Assembly (NCBI GenBank): GCA_964462185.1
Contig: CAYWWV010000003.1
Coordinates: forward strand, 1 to 64,000
Source of the DNA: RBG-16-57-9 sp964462185
Lineage (GTDB): Archaea > Thermoproteota > Bathyarchaeia > TCS64
Length of the DNA: 64,000 nucleotides
Direction of reading: 5' to 3'
Position numbers and translations under genes: made by a program. The notes under the pieces are model-generated. The model worked only from the letters and a program-made list of their open reading frames with translations. It searched no databases and had not been told where the DNA came from. Of the stretch, positions 26,551 to 35,177 are shown piece after piece; position 1 is the first letter of the stretch, and each line of letters starts with the position of its first letter.

Positions 26551-26901
26551 TCAGAGACCCTGGACCAGCTGGTAGAGGCTCCCACACTTCTTACAGCTAA
26601 CCACCAGGGAGCCAGGGGAATCCTCCTCCAACCTGATCCAGGAACCACAGTCACACTTCACCAGCAACCCCACCTCGTTCTGGTCCACCTTCACCTTAAT
26701 AGGGTTCACCTGGACCACCTGGGCGGCGTAGGGACGCCTAATGCCCAGCCTAGAGGCCTTCAAACGAATAGCATTCTTGGTTCGACCGGGGAAGTTCCTC
26801 GCCACCTCCTCGAAGGGGAGGTTAGAGGAGTACAACTCGCGAAGCTTCCTCACCTCTTCATCTGTCCACTCCTTGGGCTTCAAACACTTCCTCCTCTCCA
26901 A
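26551..26901 (-). CDS. SANT/Myb-like DNA-binding protein with zinc ribbon
   Basis: The 116-residue protein has an N-terminal SANT/Myb-like helix-turn-helix (about 8-55; EWTDEEVRKLRELYSS, then GRTKNAIRLKASRLGI) and a C-terminal Cys4 ribbon (CDCGSW...CKKCGSLY). It may be a DNA-binding regulator or chromatin-associated protein; no target is known. The start is TTG at 26901, which has no clear Shine-Dalgarno. Upstream on the minus strand is a TATA-like ATATTATAACC at about 26968-26978 and a GC hairpin at 26920-26934 that would lie in the mRNA leader. Confidence 0.75.
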   Translation of the reverse strand: MERRKCLKPKEWTDEEVRKLRELYSSNLPFEEVARNFPGRTKNAIRLKASRLGIRRPYAAQVVQVNPIKVKVDQNEVGLLVKCDCGSWIRLEEDSPGSLVVSCKKCGSLYQLVQGL

Positions 26902-26919
26902 AGATACGCTTAGCGGGTT

Positions 26920-26934
26920 CCGCCCCCTGGGCGG
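26920..26934. repeat. GC hairpin in the leader of the SANT-protein gene
   Basis: CCGCCC (26920-26925) and GGGCGG (26929-26934) pair around a 3-nt loop. On the minus strand this lies between the predicted promoter and the TTG start at 26901. It may influence translation or be chance in GC-rich DNA. Confidence 0.4.
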
Positions 26935-27164
26935 GCTTCATCGCCCCGTTGGTTTACATGGTGCTGGTTATAATATGGTTCCGTTTCGCGAATCCGGTAT
27001 GAAGCCTTGATGGGGGCGGGGGCCCTTATATCTGGATTGTTGTGTGTGGGTCAATAATGTCGCCTCTAGGTGGGACAACTCGACGTTGCTACATGGGAGA
27101 CAAAAAACACCAGAAGAGTTGAGAGGTTTAACTCCTCCAACTAAACTTGTAACTGATCGAAAGG

Positions 27165-27170
27165 TTTAAT
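27165..27170 (+). promoter_or_regulatory. TATA-like box of the PAC2 gene
   Basis: TTTAAT lies 27 nt before the ATG at 27192, giving a leaderless or nearly leaderless transcript. The 290-nt gap 26902-27191 otherwise holds only the hairpin noted above and an imperfect inverted repeat (AGTTG 27117-27121, CAACT 27138-27142); I see no RNA gene in it. Confidence 0.45.
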
Positions 27171-27191
27171 GCCCGTCCATAGAGCAGTTAA

Positions 27192-27935
27192 ATGGATCCC
27201 ATGGAAATCACCTACTTCTACCACCCCAAGCTGAACAAACCAAGGATGGTGGCCGCCTGGCCGGGCATGGGCTTCCTAGCCAAGATCGGCGCAGACTACC
27301 TGAGGCGGCAGGTGAACGCCAAGAAGTTCGCCGAGATAAAATACTATCACAACCTACTGGTCTACAAGAACGGTTTAGCCAAGCTAGCCCCCATAAAGCA
27401 CAGCTTCTACGCCTCCGAGGAGCACAACTTGGTCATATGCGTGGGCGACGCCCAGCCAGCCAGCCCTGAGGAATCCATCAGGCTTGCGGAGAAGGTGGCC
27501 GAGTTGGCCAAGGAGCTGGGGGTGGAGGTCATCTACACCATGGCTGCCTACCCCAACGAGTACGACGGGTCCCCCAGCATCTACGGCGTCTTCACCGATG
27601 AAGAGTCCAGGGAGGAGTTGGAGAGGCTCAACGTGAAGGTGCTCACAGAGGAGGGGGCGATCAATGGTTTGAACGGAACCATGATTGGGGTGGCCCGGAG
27701 CCTGGGCATCAAAGGGGTTTGCCTCCTGGGGGACATCAACTACGCCAACGTGCCCCAGCACCTGGCCAGCAAGGCGGTCCTCGGCGTCCTCTCCAACCTG
27801 TTGGAGGTCGAGATAGACACCAAGCAGCTGGAGGTGAGGGCAAAGAAGATCGACGCCTCCATCAAGAAGCGGTTGGAGTTGTTCCAAGAGGAGGCCCAGC
27901 CCTTAGAGGAGAAGCGGCTGGGATACATAAGCTAA
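27192..27935 (+). CDS. PAC2-family proteasome-assembly-chaperone-like protein
   Basis: The 247-residue protein matches the archaeal PAC2 family (relatives of proteasome assembly chaperone 2, PbaA/PbaB). Typical segments are PRMVAAWPGMGFLAKIG, a TMAAYPNEY strand-turn, GLNGTMIG, CLLGDINYANVPQHLASKAVL and a charged helical tail with KKIDASIKKRLE. It probably helps assemble the 20S proteasome or another large complex. No proteasome genes are visible in the window. Confidence 0.88.
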   Translation: MDPMEITYFYHPKLNKPRMVAAWPGMGFLAKIGADYLRRQVNAKKFAEIKYYHNLLVYKNGLAKLAPIKHSFYASEEHNLVICVGDAQPASPEESIRLAEKVAELAKELGVEVIYTMAAYPNEYDGSPSIYGVFTDEESREELERLNVKVLTEEGAINGLNGTMIGVARSLGIKGVCLLGDINYANVPQHLASKAVLGVLSNLLEVEIDTKQLEVRAKKIDASIKKRLELFQEEAQPLEEKRLGYIS

Positions 27936-27974
27936 TAAGGCATATATGGGTTAAGAGGTCTCTAGGAGAGCCTG

Positions 27975-28247
27975 ATGAAGACTTCGGAGAAGGTCTACTG
28001 GATCAAGGTGGCGCTGGGGGTGGTCACAGGCCTCATCTGCTTCTACGCCAACAGGGCTTTGGGGGTGGAGAGCCAGCTGGCATTCATGGTGGGCACCATT
28101 CTATTCATCCTCTACTCGGAGGCCCTAGCCCTCTACACCCATATGGACCGCAACAGGGTGCTGAGGATCGCAATCGGGGGGTTCCTCTTTGTCTGGATGT
28201 TCACCTGGACCCTGCTAAACACCCTCTGGGTCCACAACTGGATCTGA
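27975..28247 (+). CDS. Small three-helix membrane protein
   Basis: The product has 90 residues and three hydrophobic segments. It starts KTSEKVYWIKVALGVVTG and ends in a tryptophan-rich helix (FLFVWMFTWTLLNTLW). I do not recognise a named family with confidence; the size and helix pattern recall EMC6-like or other small archaeal insertase-associated proteins, which is only a guess. It begins 39 nt after the PAC2 gene and may be co-transcribed. Its last 33 nt overlap the convergent gene on the other strand. Confidence 0.7.
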   Translation: MKTSEKVYWIKVALGVVTGLICFYANRALGVESQLAFMVGTILFILYSEALALYTHMDRNRVLRIAIGGFLFVWMFTWTLLNTLWVHNWI

Positions 28248-28616
28248 CTGGGAGCCGAGGAAACCCAGGAAATCCATCCAAGCAGTAAAATAACCCCTAT
28301 CGAACTCGGTTCGCACAGGGGAACGCCTCAACTGGTCAAACTCCCGGTAATACTTGACCAGCGAGGCCCCATCCTTCCCCATGCGGTTGTAGAAATCCCG
28401 CTCATCACCCGTACGCACCGATTGCAGTAGGCCCTCCAAGGCGTTCAAATACCCCTCCCGGAACTCGGCGCCCTGGAAACTCAGCTCCTTTAAGGCCCTC
28501 AGGCTCCTCTCAGCCTCGCTGAACCTACGCTCCCGTAAACAAAGTGCATACTGGTTGAAGGCGGCCCTAGCCTTACCCCTAATAGATATACCCAAGCCTT
28601 TTTTACTCGTCTTCAT
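28215..28616 (-). CDS. Conserved helical protein of unknown function
   Basis: A basic protein of about 133 residues, mostly alpha-helical, with a repeat-like TPR-style pattern (FNQYALCLRERRFSEAERSLRAL). No catalytic motif is visible. A GTG and an ATG start occur in tandem (28619 and 28616); both overlap the end of radA, so translation is probably coupled. The 3' end overlaps the small membrane-protein gene in antisense by 33 nt. Confidence 0.65.
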   Translation of the reverse strand: MKTSKKGLGISIRGKARAAFNQYALCLRERRFSEAERSLRALKELSFQGAEFREGYLNALEGLLQSVRTGDERDFYNRMGKDGASLVKYYREFDQLRRSPVRTEFDRGYFTAWMDFLGFLGSQSDPVVDPEGV

Positions 28617-29574
28617 CACTCTCCAATCCCCGCTCCGTTATCCTGAGGGGCACCTCCCCCTCGGGGAGGCTGGGGCTGGCGGTGAGCTTGGCTATCCTCA
28701 CATTGTTCCTCCCCTTCCTCAGGAAAATCCTGTTGTGGCTCATGTGGCCTATGATGTGTCCGCCCGTGGGGGAGAGGGCCTTGCTGAAGAAGGCATCGGG
28801 GCTGGCCAGCACCTGGTTGGTTATCACGGCTGCCGCGTTGAAGGCCCTGGCCAGCCTCATCAGCTTGTGGAGGTGGCGGTTGAGCTGTTGCTGCCTGGTG
28901 GCCAACATCTCCCTTCCCAGGTACTCGCTTCTGAAGTGGCTCATCACGCTGTCGATGATGATGAGGCGGATGTTGTTCTCCTTTATCACCTCGTCGCAGT
29001 TCTCCAGCAGTAGCATCTGGTGGCTGCTGGTGTAGGCCTCGGCGTATACGATGCCCTTCAAAACCTCGCTGGGCTTGATTCCGAAGCGTGGGGCGATCTG
29101 CTGGACCCTCTCGGGGCGGAAGGTGGCCTCGGTGTCTATGTACAGGGCGTTTCCGTTGAGGCCGCCCTGGGCCTCCCCCAGCTGGACGGTCACACAGAGC
29201 TGGTGGCACATCTGGCTCTTCCCGCTGCCAAACTCCCCGTAAAACTCCGTCAAGCTCTGGGTCTCTATGCCGCCCTCCAGGAGACGGTCCAGGCTGGCGC
29301 ATCCAGTGGTCAGCTTCCTGATATCCTTGCGAAGCTCCACCAGCTCGTCGCCCCTCACAAAGGTGATGGCCCTGGACCTCCTGGCGGCATCTATGAGGGA
29401 GGCGGCCGTCTCCTCCCCTATCCCAGCGGAGACGAGTTCCACCACGGTGGCCGTGCTCAGGGCCTCGATGGTCTTGAAGCCGATCTCCCTTAGTTTGTTG
29501 ATGGTGGCGGGCCCAATACCGGGTATCTCCTCCAGGGAGTTGTAAACGCGCCCCGCCTCCTGGTCCTCAGCCAT
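28603..29574 (-). CDS. radA: RadA recombinase, first paralogue
   Basis: This 323-residue RecA-family recombinase has an N-terminal helix-hairpin-helix domain (about 10-65; EIPGIGPATINKLREIG) and an ATPase core with Walker A GEFGSGKSQ (113-121), Walker B-type RLIIIDSVMSHF and L2-region TGGHIIGHMSHN. It forms filaments on single-stranded DNA and exchanges strands. A TTG precedes the ATG by two codons; I use the ATG at 29574. A second RadA-like gene lies at 57097-58086. Confidence 0.93.
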   Translation of the reverse strand: MAEDQEAGRVYNSLEEIPGIGPATINKLREIGFKTIEALSTATVVELVSAGIGEETAASLIDAARRSRAITFVRGDELVELRKDIRKLTTGCASLDRLLEGGIETQSLTEFYGEFGSGKSQMCHQLCVTVQLGEAQGGLNGNALYIDTEATFRPERVQQIAPRFGIKPSEVLKGIVYAEAYTSSHQMLLLENCDEVIKENNIRLIIIDSVMSHFRSEYLGREMLATRQQQLNRHLHKLMRLARAFNAAAVITNQVLASPDAFFSKALSPTGGHIIGHMSHNRIFLRKGRNNVRIAKLTASPSLPEGEVPLRITERGLESDEDE

Positions 29575-29709
29575 GTCCAACCCCTAGCCCAAATGGTTAG
29601 TGGATTCCCCTTGGATTAAACCCTATGGTTGCAACCCTCCACACCCATGATTTGGGGGCCACTTGACCCAACCCTGAAAACTCCCAGGATGTGTGAAGCT
29701 CTCCCCTGT

Positions 29710-30018
29710 TCACTGGACCTCGATGTTCTCCTTGGGGAACCCCATCTCCACTAGGGTCTCGTAGACGACCTCCCTCTGGTCCCCCATGAGTAGGACCTGC
29801 TCATTCTTGTGGGTCCCCCCACAGGCACACTTGTTTTTGAGCTGAGTAGCCAGGTTTCCCAGGTCCACCCCCTTGGAGTCGATGCCGTCTATCACAGTCC
29901 ACTTCTTACCCCACTTCCGGGTCTCCAAGCGGATGCGAATCCTTTGCTCCTCTTTATTCATCTCCTCGCAGACGCAAAGGTCCTTGGGGAGCCCACAAAC
30001 GGGACAGATTTCCGCCAT
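29710..30018 (-). CDS. Translation initiation factor aIF1 (SUI1)
   Basis: From the ATG at 30018 the product has 102 residues: a short Cys-rich head (CPVCGLPKDLCVCEE) and the SUI1 domain (about 25-100; RKWGKKWTVIDGID, CACGGTHKNEQVLLMGDQ). It acts on the small ribosomal subunit in start-site selection. An upstream ATG at 30042 exists in frame, but the AT-rich stretch around 30048-30056 places transcription start nearer to the internal ATG. The 135 nt between this gene's end and radA's start hold no gene. Confidence 0.92.
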   Translation of the reverse strand: MAEICPVCGLPKDLCVCEEMNKEEQRIRIRLETRKWGKKWTVIDGIDSKGVDLGNLATQLKNKCACGGTHKNEQVLLMGDQREVVYETLVEMGFPKENIEVQ

Positions 30019-30076
30019 TATCAACACTGTATCGAGGCGCATGATGTAAAAAGTTTTGCACCCCCAGTGGTAGGGG

Positions 30077-30682
30077 CTATCGATACCTCTGAAGGAGGCT
30101 GAAGGCCTGGAGGGCCTCCCCCGAGTCCAAAATGATTATGGTGTTGGTGCTACAGCTTATGAACTCCACGATGTTGATGTTCCTGCTGGCAAGCATCTGG
30201 GTCACGAAGGCCACGAATCCAGGGGTGGTCTCCACCCTGGGGGGGCTTAGGAGGATGAGGGCCACCAGGTCTTTCTGGTATTGGGTTTGGGCTGGAAGCT
30301 CACCCTTGAGACTGGTTTGGTCCACTATGTAGACGTATTGGTCGGTGAGATGGGCTGTGACTATGTGGGGTATATCCAACCTCTTGGGGGATATGACCAC
30401 CCCAATCTTGTCTTGAAGCCGAATCTTGGAGTCCCTGAGGATCGACTTGACGGCCTCCTCCCTCAGGAGCCGCTCCTCCGTGATCTCATTGGCCACCCTT
30501 ATGACGGCGGCCTTCACCGCCTCCAGGCTCCCCTCCCCGATCTCGTTTTGGAGCACCCTGGCCAGAGCGCTGTAGTTGACGATCCTGAGGCTCAATGCGT
30601 CCATAATGCTGGGGCGGGTTTGGATGATTTCCCTCACCCTGCGAGACACGCTGCTTGCACTATTTGGAGTAATTCTAGCCAT
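30077..30682 (-). CDS. Winged-helix plus ACT-domain regulator-like protein
   Basis: About 201 residues from ATG 30682. The N-terminal half (VSRRVREIIQTRPSIMDAL, then NYSALARVLQNEIG) looks like a helix-turn-helix, and the C-terminal part (about 130-201; ASRNINIVEFISCSTNTIII) is an ACT domain, which usually binds amino acids. It lies divergent from argG and shares the intervening AT-rich stretch around 30703-30714. A role in amino-acid-responsive control is inferred from this position. The frame opens at 30739, but that start would overlap the promoter. Confidence 0.75.
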   Translation of the reverse strand: MARITPNSASSVSRRVREIIQTRPSIMDALSLRIVNYSALARVLQNEIGEGSLEAVKAAVIRVANEITEERLLREEAVKSILRDSKIRLQDKIGVVISPKRLDIPHIVTAHLTDQYVYIVDQTSLKGELPAQTQYQKDLVALILLSPPRVETTPGFVAFVTQMLASRNINIVEFISCSTNTIIILDSGEALQAFSLLQRYR

Positions 30683-30753
30683 GAATGATACAAATGTGTC
30701 ATAAAACATAAATTCTGTGGTTGGAATGATGCAGGTCATCGGGTGTAAACAAG

Positions 30754-32013
30754 ATGGCTAAAGACAAAGTGGTCCTGGCCTACAGCGGGGGGCTGGACAC
30801 ATCCATGATGGTGAAATGGCTTCAAATGGAATACGACATGGATGTGGTTACCTGCAACCTGGATTTGGGCCAGGACAAGGAGATTAAAGGCGTGGAGGAG
30901 AAGGCCTGGAGCCTGGGGGTGGTGAACCACTACGCCTTCGACGCCAAGGAGGAGTTCGCCACCGAGTACATCTTCCCAGCCATCAAGGCCAACGCACTAT
31001 ACATGGGAACCTACCCCGTGAGCAGCAGCATCAGCCGCCCCCTAATAGCCAAGAAGCTGGTGGATGTGGCGGAGCTGGAGGGAGCCAAGGCGGTCGCCCA
31101 CGGCTGCACGGGTAAGGGAAACGACCAGGTTAGGTTCGACATAACCATAAAAGCCCTGAACCCCAAGCTGAAGATAATCGCCCCCGTCAGGGAGTGGAAG
31201 TTCGACAGGGCTAGCCAGATCAAGTGGGCCAAGGAGCACGGGGTCCCCGTGCCCGTCACCGCCGACAGCCCCTACAGCATTGATGAGAACCTTTGGGGCA
31301 GGAGCATCGAGGGGGGCATACTGGAGCACCCCGATGTGCCCGTACCCGACGACGTATGGGACTGGACCACGCCCGTGGAGCTCGCCCCCAACGAGCCAGA
31401 GTACGTTAAAATCGGCTTCAAGGAAGGGGTGCCCGTATCCATAGACGGCGTGGACTACAAGCCCCACGAGTTGATCAAGAAGATCAGGGACATGGCGGGC
31501 AAACACGGCGTCGGAAGGATTGAACACATGGAGGACCGGGTGGTGGGGCTCAAGACCCGGGAGACCTACGAGATACCCGCGGCGGAAACCATAATCAACG
31601 CCCACTTCGACCTGGAGAAGATGGTGTTGACCCGCCACCAGATGCTCCTCAAGATGGAGATGGACCACAAGTGGGCCACAGCCGTATACCAGGGCCTCTG
31701 GGTGGACCCCTACAAGGAGGACCTGGACGCCTACATCAACCACACCCAGCAAAACGTGACGGGGACGGTCACCATGAAGCTCTTCAAGGGAACGGCCAAA
31801 CCGGTGGCACGGGAGAGCCCCTACAGCCTGTACGACTACAACCTGGCCAGCTTCGACATCAACACCCACTACGACCAACACGACGCCCTGGGCTTCATCA
31901 ACCTCTGGGGCCTCCCCAGCACCACAGCGTGGAACCTGAAGAGGAAGGTGGCCAAGGAAGGCGTGGAGGAGATGGGTAAGAAGGTGGTCCCCGTCCCCAC
32001 TGGGAACGCCTAG
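30754..32013 (+). CDS. argG: Argininosuccinate synthase
   Basis: The 419-residue enzyme joins citrulline and aspartate using ATP in arginine synthesis. The ATP pyrophosphatase loop is SGGLDTS (11-17). Other family blocks are GTYPVSSSISRPLIAK, HGCTGKGNDQVRF, SPYSIDENLWGRSIE and RKVAKEG near the end. Length is normal. No other arginine genes are in the window; lysine and arginine pathways in many archaea share LysW carriers, none of which is seen here. The divergent ACT-domain gene may regulate it. Confidence 0.96.
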   Translation: MAKDKVVLAYSGGLDTSMMVKWLQMEYDMDVVTCNLDLGQDKEIKGVEEKAWSLGVVNHYAFDAKEEFATEYIFPAIKANALYMGTYPVSSSISRPLIAKKLVDVAELEGAKAVAHGCTGKGNDQVRFDITIKALNPKLKIIAPVREWKFDRASQIKWAKEHGVPVPVTADSPYSIDENLWGRSIEGGILEHPDVPVPDDVWDWTTPVELAPNEPEYVKIGFKEGVPVSIDGVDYKPHELIKKIRDMAGKHGVGRIEHMEDRVVGLKTRETYEIPAAETIINAHFDLEKMVLTRHQMLLKMEMDHKWATAVYQGLWVDPYKEDLDAYINHTQQNVTGTVTMKLFKGTAKPVARESPYSLYDYNLASFDINTHYDQHDALGFINLWGLPSTTAWNLKRKVAKEGVEEMGKKVVPVPTGNA

Positions 32014-32076
32014 ACCCCTCCCCACTCTAAGCCTTTAAAGGCCCAAGCCCCCATAGTGGGGTGAGGTAGCCCCCAT

Positions 32077-32397
32077 TTGTCCAAAGAGGAAGCCTTGATC
32101 CAGATTTTAAAGCTCGCCCTACCCCTGCCCCCCCACATAATCGTGGGCTACAACCAGTTGGAGAGGGACTTCACCAGCGGGGACCTGGCCAGGGTGTGCG
32201 ACATCAGCAGGAGCAGCGCCAAGTTCTACATCAACAAGATGGTGGGGCTGCGGATGGTGACCAAGGTCCCCCACAAGAGGATGTACCAGAAGTATGCCAA
32301 CGCCCTCAGGTTCAGCGACTGGTTGAAGGACTTGGTGAAGCTGGCGCTGGAGCCCCTGGAGAGCGGAGCCCTACCACTCCCAGACCAAGAGGAGTAG
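32077..32397 (+). CDS. Small winged-helix protein
   Basis: This 106-residue basic protein contains a helix-turn-helix (DLARVCDISRSSAKFYINKMVG, about residues 38-60) followed by a wing (RMVTKVPHKRMYQ) and a hydrophobic helix. It begins with TTG, about ten nt after GTGAGGT. The hjc start is 4 nt after its stop, so the two are surely co-transcribed. The target is unknown; a link to recombination or repair is only positional. Confidence 0.72.
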   Translation: MSKEEALIQILKLALPLPPHIIVGYNQLERDFTSGDLARVCDISRSSAKFYINKMVGLRMVTKVPHKRMYQKYANALRFSDWLKDLVKLALEPLESGALPLPDQEE

Positions 32398-32401
32398 TGA
32401 G

Positions 32402-32863
32402 ATGAGCCTCAGAGACCTGACCTCCTCCAAGAAGCAGCCCAGGGAGAGGCAGACGCGACGGCTAAACCCCCGACAGGTAAGGGCCATGAAGAAGAGGGGG
32501 TACGACGCCGAGCGAGAGTTGGTCCACATGCTGAGGGCGGAGGGCTACGACGCCATCCGCGTACCCGTCAGCGCCCCCAGCAGGGAGCCCCTCCCAGACG
32601 TCTTCGCCGTCAAAGGGGACACCATCCTATCCTTCGAGGTCAAGTCCCAGGCCAGGTATGCCTACTACAAGAGAGACCAGGTGAGCAAGCTCTTCGAGTT
32701 CCTAGAGGTCCACAAGATATACCCCAGGAGATACGCCGTGCTAGCAGGCAAGTTCAAATACAAGGGCTGGTGGTTCGAGATCGCCACCAAGGCAGACGAC
32801 TACATGATCAAGGTGAACCAGGGCTTGACTTGGAGGGAGCTATTGGACCGCCTCTCCCCCTAA
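32402..32863 (+). CDS. hjc: Holliday junction resolvase Hjc
   Basis: The 153-residue protein has the archaeal Hjc nuclease core: GYDAERELVHML with the first acidic residue, RVPVSAPS, PDVFAVKG with Asp and FEVKSQARYAYYKRDQV with the Glu-x-Lys pair of restriction-endonuclease-like folds. It cuts four-way DNA junctions during recombination and would act downstream of RadA. An N-terminal extension of about 30 basic residues precedes the core. Confidence 0.93.
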   Translation: MSLRDLTSSKKQPRERQTRRLNPRQVRAMKKRGYDAERELVHMLRAEGYDAIRVPVSAPSREPLPDVFAVKGDTILSFEVKSQARYAYYKRDQVSKLFEFLEVHKIYPRRYAVLAGKFKYKGWWFEIATKADDYMIKVNQGLTWRELLDRLSP

Positions 32864-32872
32864 CAACCATGG

Positions 32873-32880
32873 TTTAAATA
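32873..32880 (+). promoter_or_regulatory. TATA box of the Lon-like protease gene
   Basis: TTTAAATA lies 38 nt before the ATG at 32911. Seventeen nt downstream of its first base begins CATATCTCAGACA, a 13-mer also found in the promoter at 38979. Confidence 0.5.
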
Positions 32881-32910
32881 AAATCCAGCCATATCTCAGA
32901 CAGTGGTCTA

Positions 32911-35136
32911 ATGGTTAAGGCGATCTCATACCAGGAGGCAAGGAAAACATGCCCCCCTGAACTTGTTCCTTATAGCTCCACTGAAGAGTTGGAGCCCCTA
33001 ACCGACATCATTGGGCAGGAGAGGGCTCTCAAAGCCCTCACCTTCGGACTGGACATCCAGGAGCACGGCTTCAACATCTTCGTGGCAGGCCTACCCGGAA
33101 CAGGAAAAAAGACGGCCATCCTCACCTTCCTGGAGAGAAAGGCCTCGGAGATGCCTGTCCCNNNNNNNNNNNNNNNNNNNNNNNNNNNNNNNNNNNNNNN
33201 NNNNNNNNNNNNNNNNNNNNNNNNNNNNNNNNNNNNNNNNNNNNNNNNNNNNNNNNNNNNNGGCCTACTCATCATCCCCGTCATCGACGGCAAACCCATC
33301 TCCGAGCAACAGTTCAACATGCTGCCCCCCAAAACCCGGGAGGAGATACAGAGGAGGAGGGAGAAGCTCCAAGAAGAGTTGAGGTCCGCCTTCCGGGAGA
33401 TCAGAGAGGTGGATAGGGCCGCGGAGGCTGCGGTGGAGAAGTTCAACCGGGGTGTGGCCGAGTTTGCATTGGAGCCCCTGTTGGAGTATTTGAGGGAGAG
33501 GTATGGGGAGTACGAGGGATGCGCCGAGTACCTGGACAGCGTCAAGAAGGACATTCTGGAGAACCTGGGGGCCATCCTGGGGGTGAGGCCCCAGCCCACA
33601 GACCCCATGGCAGCCATGGTGGCCAGAGCCATGGAGGACCCCACCTTCAAGTACAAGGTGAACCTGGTGGTGGACAACAGCAGGCTCAAGGGCGCCCCCG
33701 TGGTGATGGAGATGAGCCCCACCCACGACAAGCTCTTCGGCCAGACAGAGAAGGAGGCCAGGTTCGGCGCCCTAATAACCAACTACACCTTGATCCGCGG
33801 GGGGAGCGCCCACGAGGCCAACGGCGGGTTCCTGGTGATACCCATCGAGGAGATCCTGCGGAACCCCGGGAGCTACGAGGCTTTGAAGAGGGCCATCCTG
33901 GATAGGAAGCTGGAGATAGAGGAGCTGGCCGCCAGGCTGGGCCTGCTAAGCACCAGGAGCCTAAGGCCTGAGCCCATCCCCTTCACGGCCAAGGTGATCC
34001 TGGTGGGGGACCCCCTCTACTACTACACGCTCTACGCCCTGGACCCAGAGTTCAAGAAGATATTCAAGGTCAAAGCCGAGTTCGACAGCGTCATGGATAG
34101 GACGCCGGAAAACGTGGGGGAGTACGCCGAGTTCATGTGCACCCTTTGCACCAAGGAGGGGTTGAAGCACCTGGACTCCAGCGGGATAGCAGCCATCGTG
34201 GAGTATAGCAGCAGGCTTGCAGCAGACCAGGAGAAACTCTCAACCCAGTTCGCCGACATAAGCGACATCATCCGCGAGGCAAACTACTACGCCAGCCGGG
34301 AGGGCAGCCCCCTCATCACCCGGGAACACGTGCGTAAGGCCGTGGACGCCAAGGTCTACCGGAGCAACCTGGTGGAGGAGAAGATTAGGGAGATGATAGC
34401 CCGGGGCACCATCCTCGTTGAGACCCAAGGGGAGCGGGTTGGACAGGTGAATGGTTTGGCGGTCATCGACATGGGTGACTATAGCTTTGGGAAGCCCAGC
34501 CGGATCACGGCCAGCGTGGGCCTGGGGAAGGAGGGGATTATCGACATAGAGAAGAAGGCGGAGCTGGGCGGGCCAACCCACACCAAGGGGGTCCACATTC
34601 TAACGGGGTTCCTCACCAACAGGTATGCCCGGAAGACGCCTCTCAGCCTCTCAGCCCGTCTGGTATTCGAGCAGAGCTACAGCGGGGTGGACGGCGATAG
34701 CGCCAGCAGCACCGAGACCTACGCCCTCCTCAGCGCCCTCAGCGGGGTTCCTATAAAGCAGGGTTTAGCCGTAACGGGCTCGGTGAACCAGCAGGGAGGG
34801 GTCCAGGCCATAGGAGGGGTGAACCAGAAGATCGAGGGCTTCTTCGACCTCTGCAAAATCAAGGGCCTGACGGGGGAGCAAGGCGTCATCATCCCCAAGA
34901 GCAACCTGAAAAACCTGATGCTGAGGGAGGACGTGGTGGAGGCCATCAAGGAGGGGAGGTTCCACGTCTACGCCGTGGAAACCATCGATGAGGGCATCGA
35001 GATACTAACGGGGGTGGAGGCCGGGGAACTCGATGAGAAGGGGGAGTACCCGGAGGGGACCATCAACTACCTGGTGCAGAAAAAGCTGGACGAGATGAAC
35101 AAGCTCATCAAGGCCAAGGGAAGGGAGGAAGAATAA
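32911..35136 (+). CDS. Lon-like ATP-dependent protease (AAA plus S16), interrupted by an assembly gap
   Basis: The N-terminal part has Walker A GLPGTGKKT (60-68). After the gap comes a helical insert, then an AAA module (ITNYTLIRGGSAHEANGGFLVIP) and the S16 protease domain with the Ser of DGDSASSTE and the catalytic Lys in GGVNQKIEGFF. There is no membrane segment in the visible part, unlike archaeal LonB, so it resembles the soluble Lon-like group common in bacteria. Family comparison suggests that about 70-85 residues are missing at the gap, more than 100 N would allow; the frame continuity across N is formal only. Confidence 0.9.
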   Translation: MVKAISYQEARKTCPPELVPYSSTEELEPLTDIIGQERALKALTFGLDIQEHGFNIFVAGLPGTGKKTAILTFLERKASEMPVXXXXXXXXXXXXXXXXXXXXXXXXXXXXXXXXXXGLLIIPVIDGKPISEQQFNMLPPKTREEIQRRREKLQEELRSAFREIREVDRAAEAAVEKFNRGVAEFALEPLLEYLRERYGEYEGCAEYLDSVKKDILENLGAILGVRPQPTDPMAAMVARAMEDPTFKYKVNLVVDNSRLKGAPVVMEMSPTHDKLFGQTEKEARFGALITNYTLIRGGSAHEANGGFLVIPIEEILRNPGSYEALKRAILDRKLEIEELAARLGLLSTRSLRPEPIPFTAKVILVGDPLYYYTLYALDPEFKKIFKVKAEFDSVMDRTPENVGEYAEFMCTLCTKEGLKHLDSSGIAAIVEYSSRLAADQEKLSTQFADISDIIREANYYASREGSPLITREHVRKAVDAKVYRSNLVEEKIREMIARGTILVETQGERVGQVNGLAVIDMGDYSFGKPSRITASVGLGKEGIIDIEKKAELGGPTHTKGVHILTGFLTNRYARKTPLSLSARLVFEQSYSGVDGDSASSTETYALLSALSGVPIKQGLAVTGSVNQQGGVQAIGGVNQKIEGFFDLCKIKGLTGEQGVIIPKSNLKNLMLREDVVEAIKEGRFHVYAVETIDEGIEILTGVEAGELDEKGEYPEGTINYLVQKKLDEMNKLIKAKGREEE
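33162..33261. other. Assembly gap (100 N)
   Basis: Exactly 100 unknown bases inside the Lon-like protease gene. The round length points to a scaffolding convention, not a measured distance. Confidence 0.99.
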
Positions 35137-35177
35137 CCACATTTTAATACCCCACCCCCATCCTATTTGAAACGCCC

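Noticed and set aside
26945..26965. GGTTTACA near the SANT gene promoter, resembling the thermosome operator half-site
   Set aside because: Only eight bases match, the ACAACC half is missing and the orientation and spacing to the TATA box differ.
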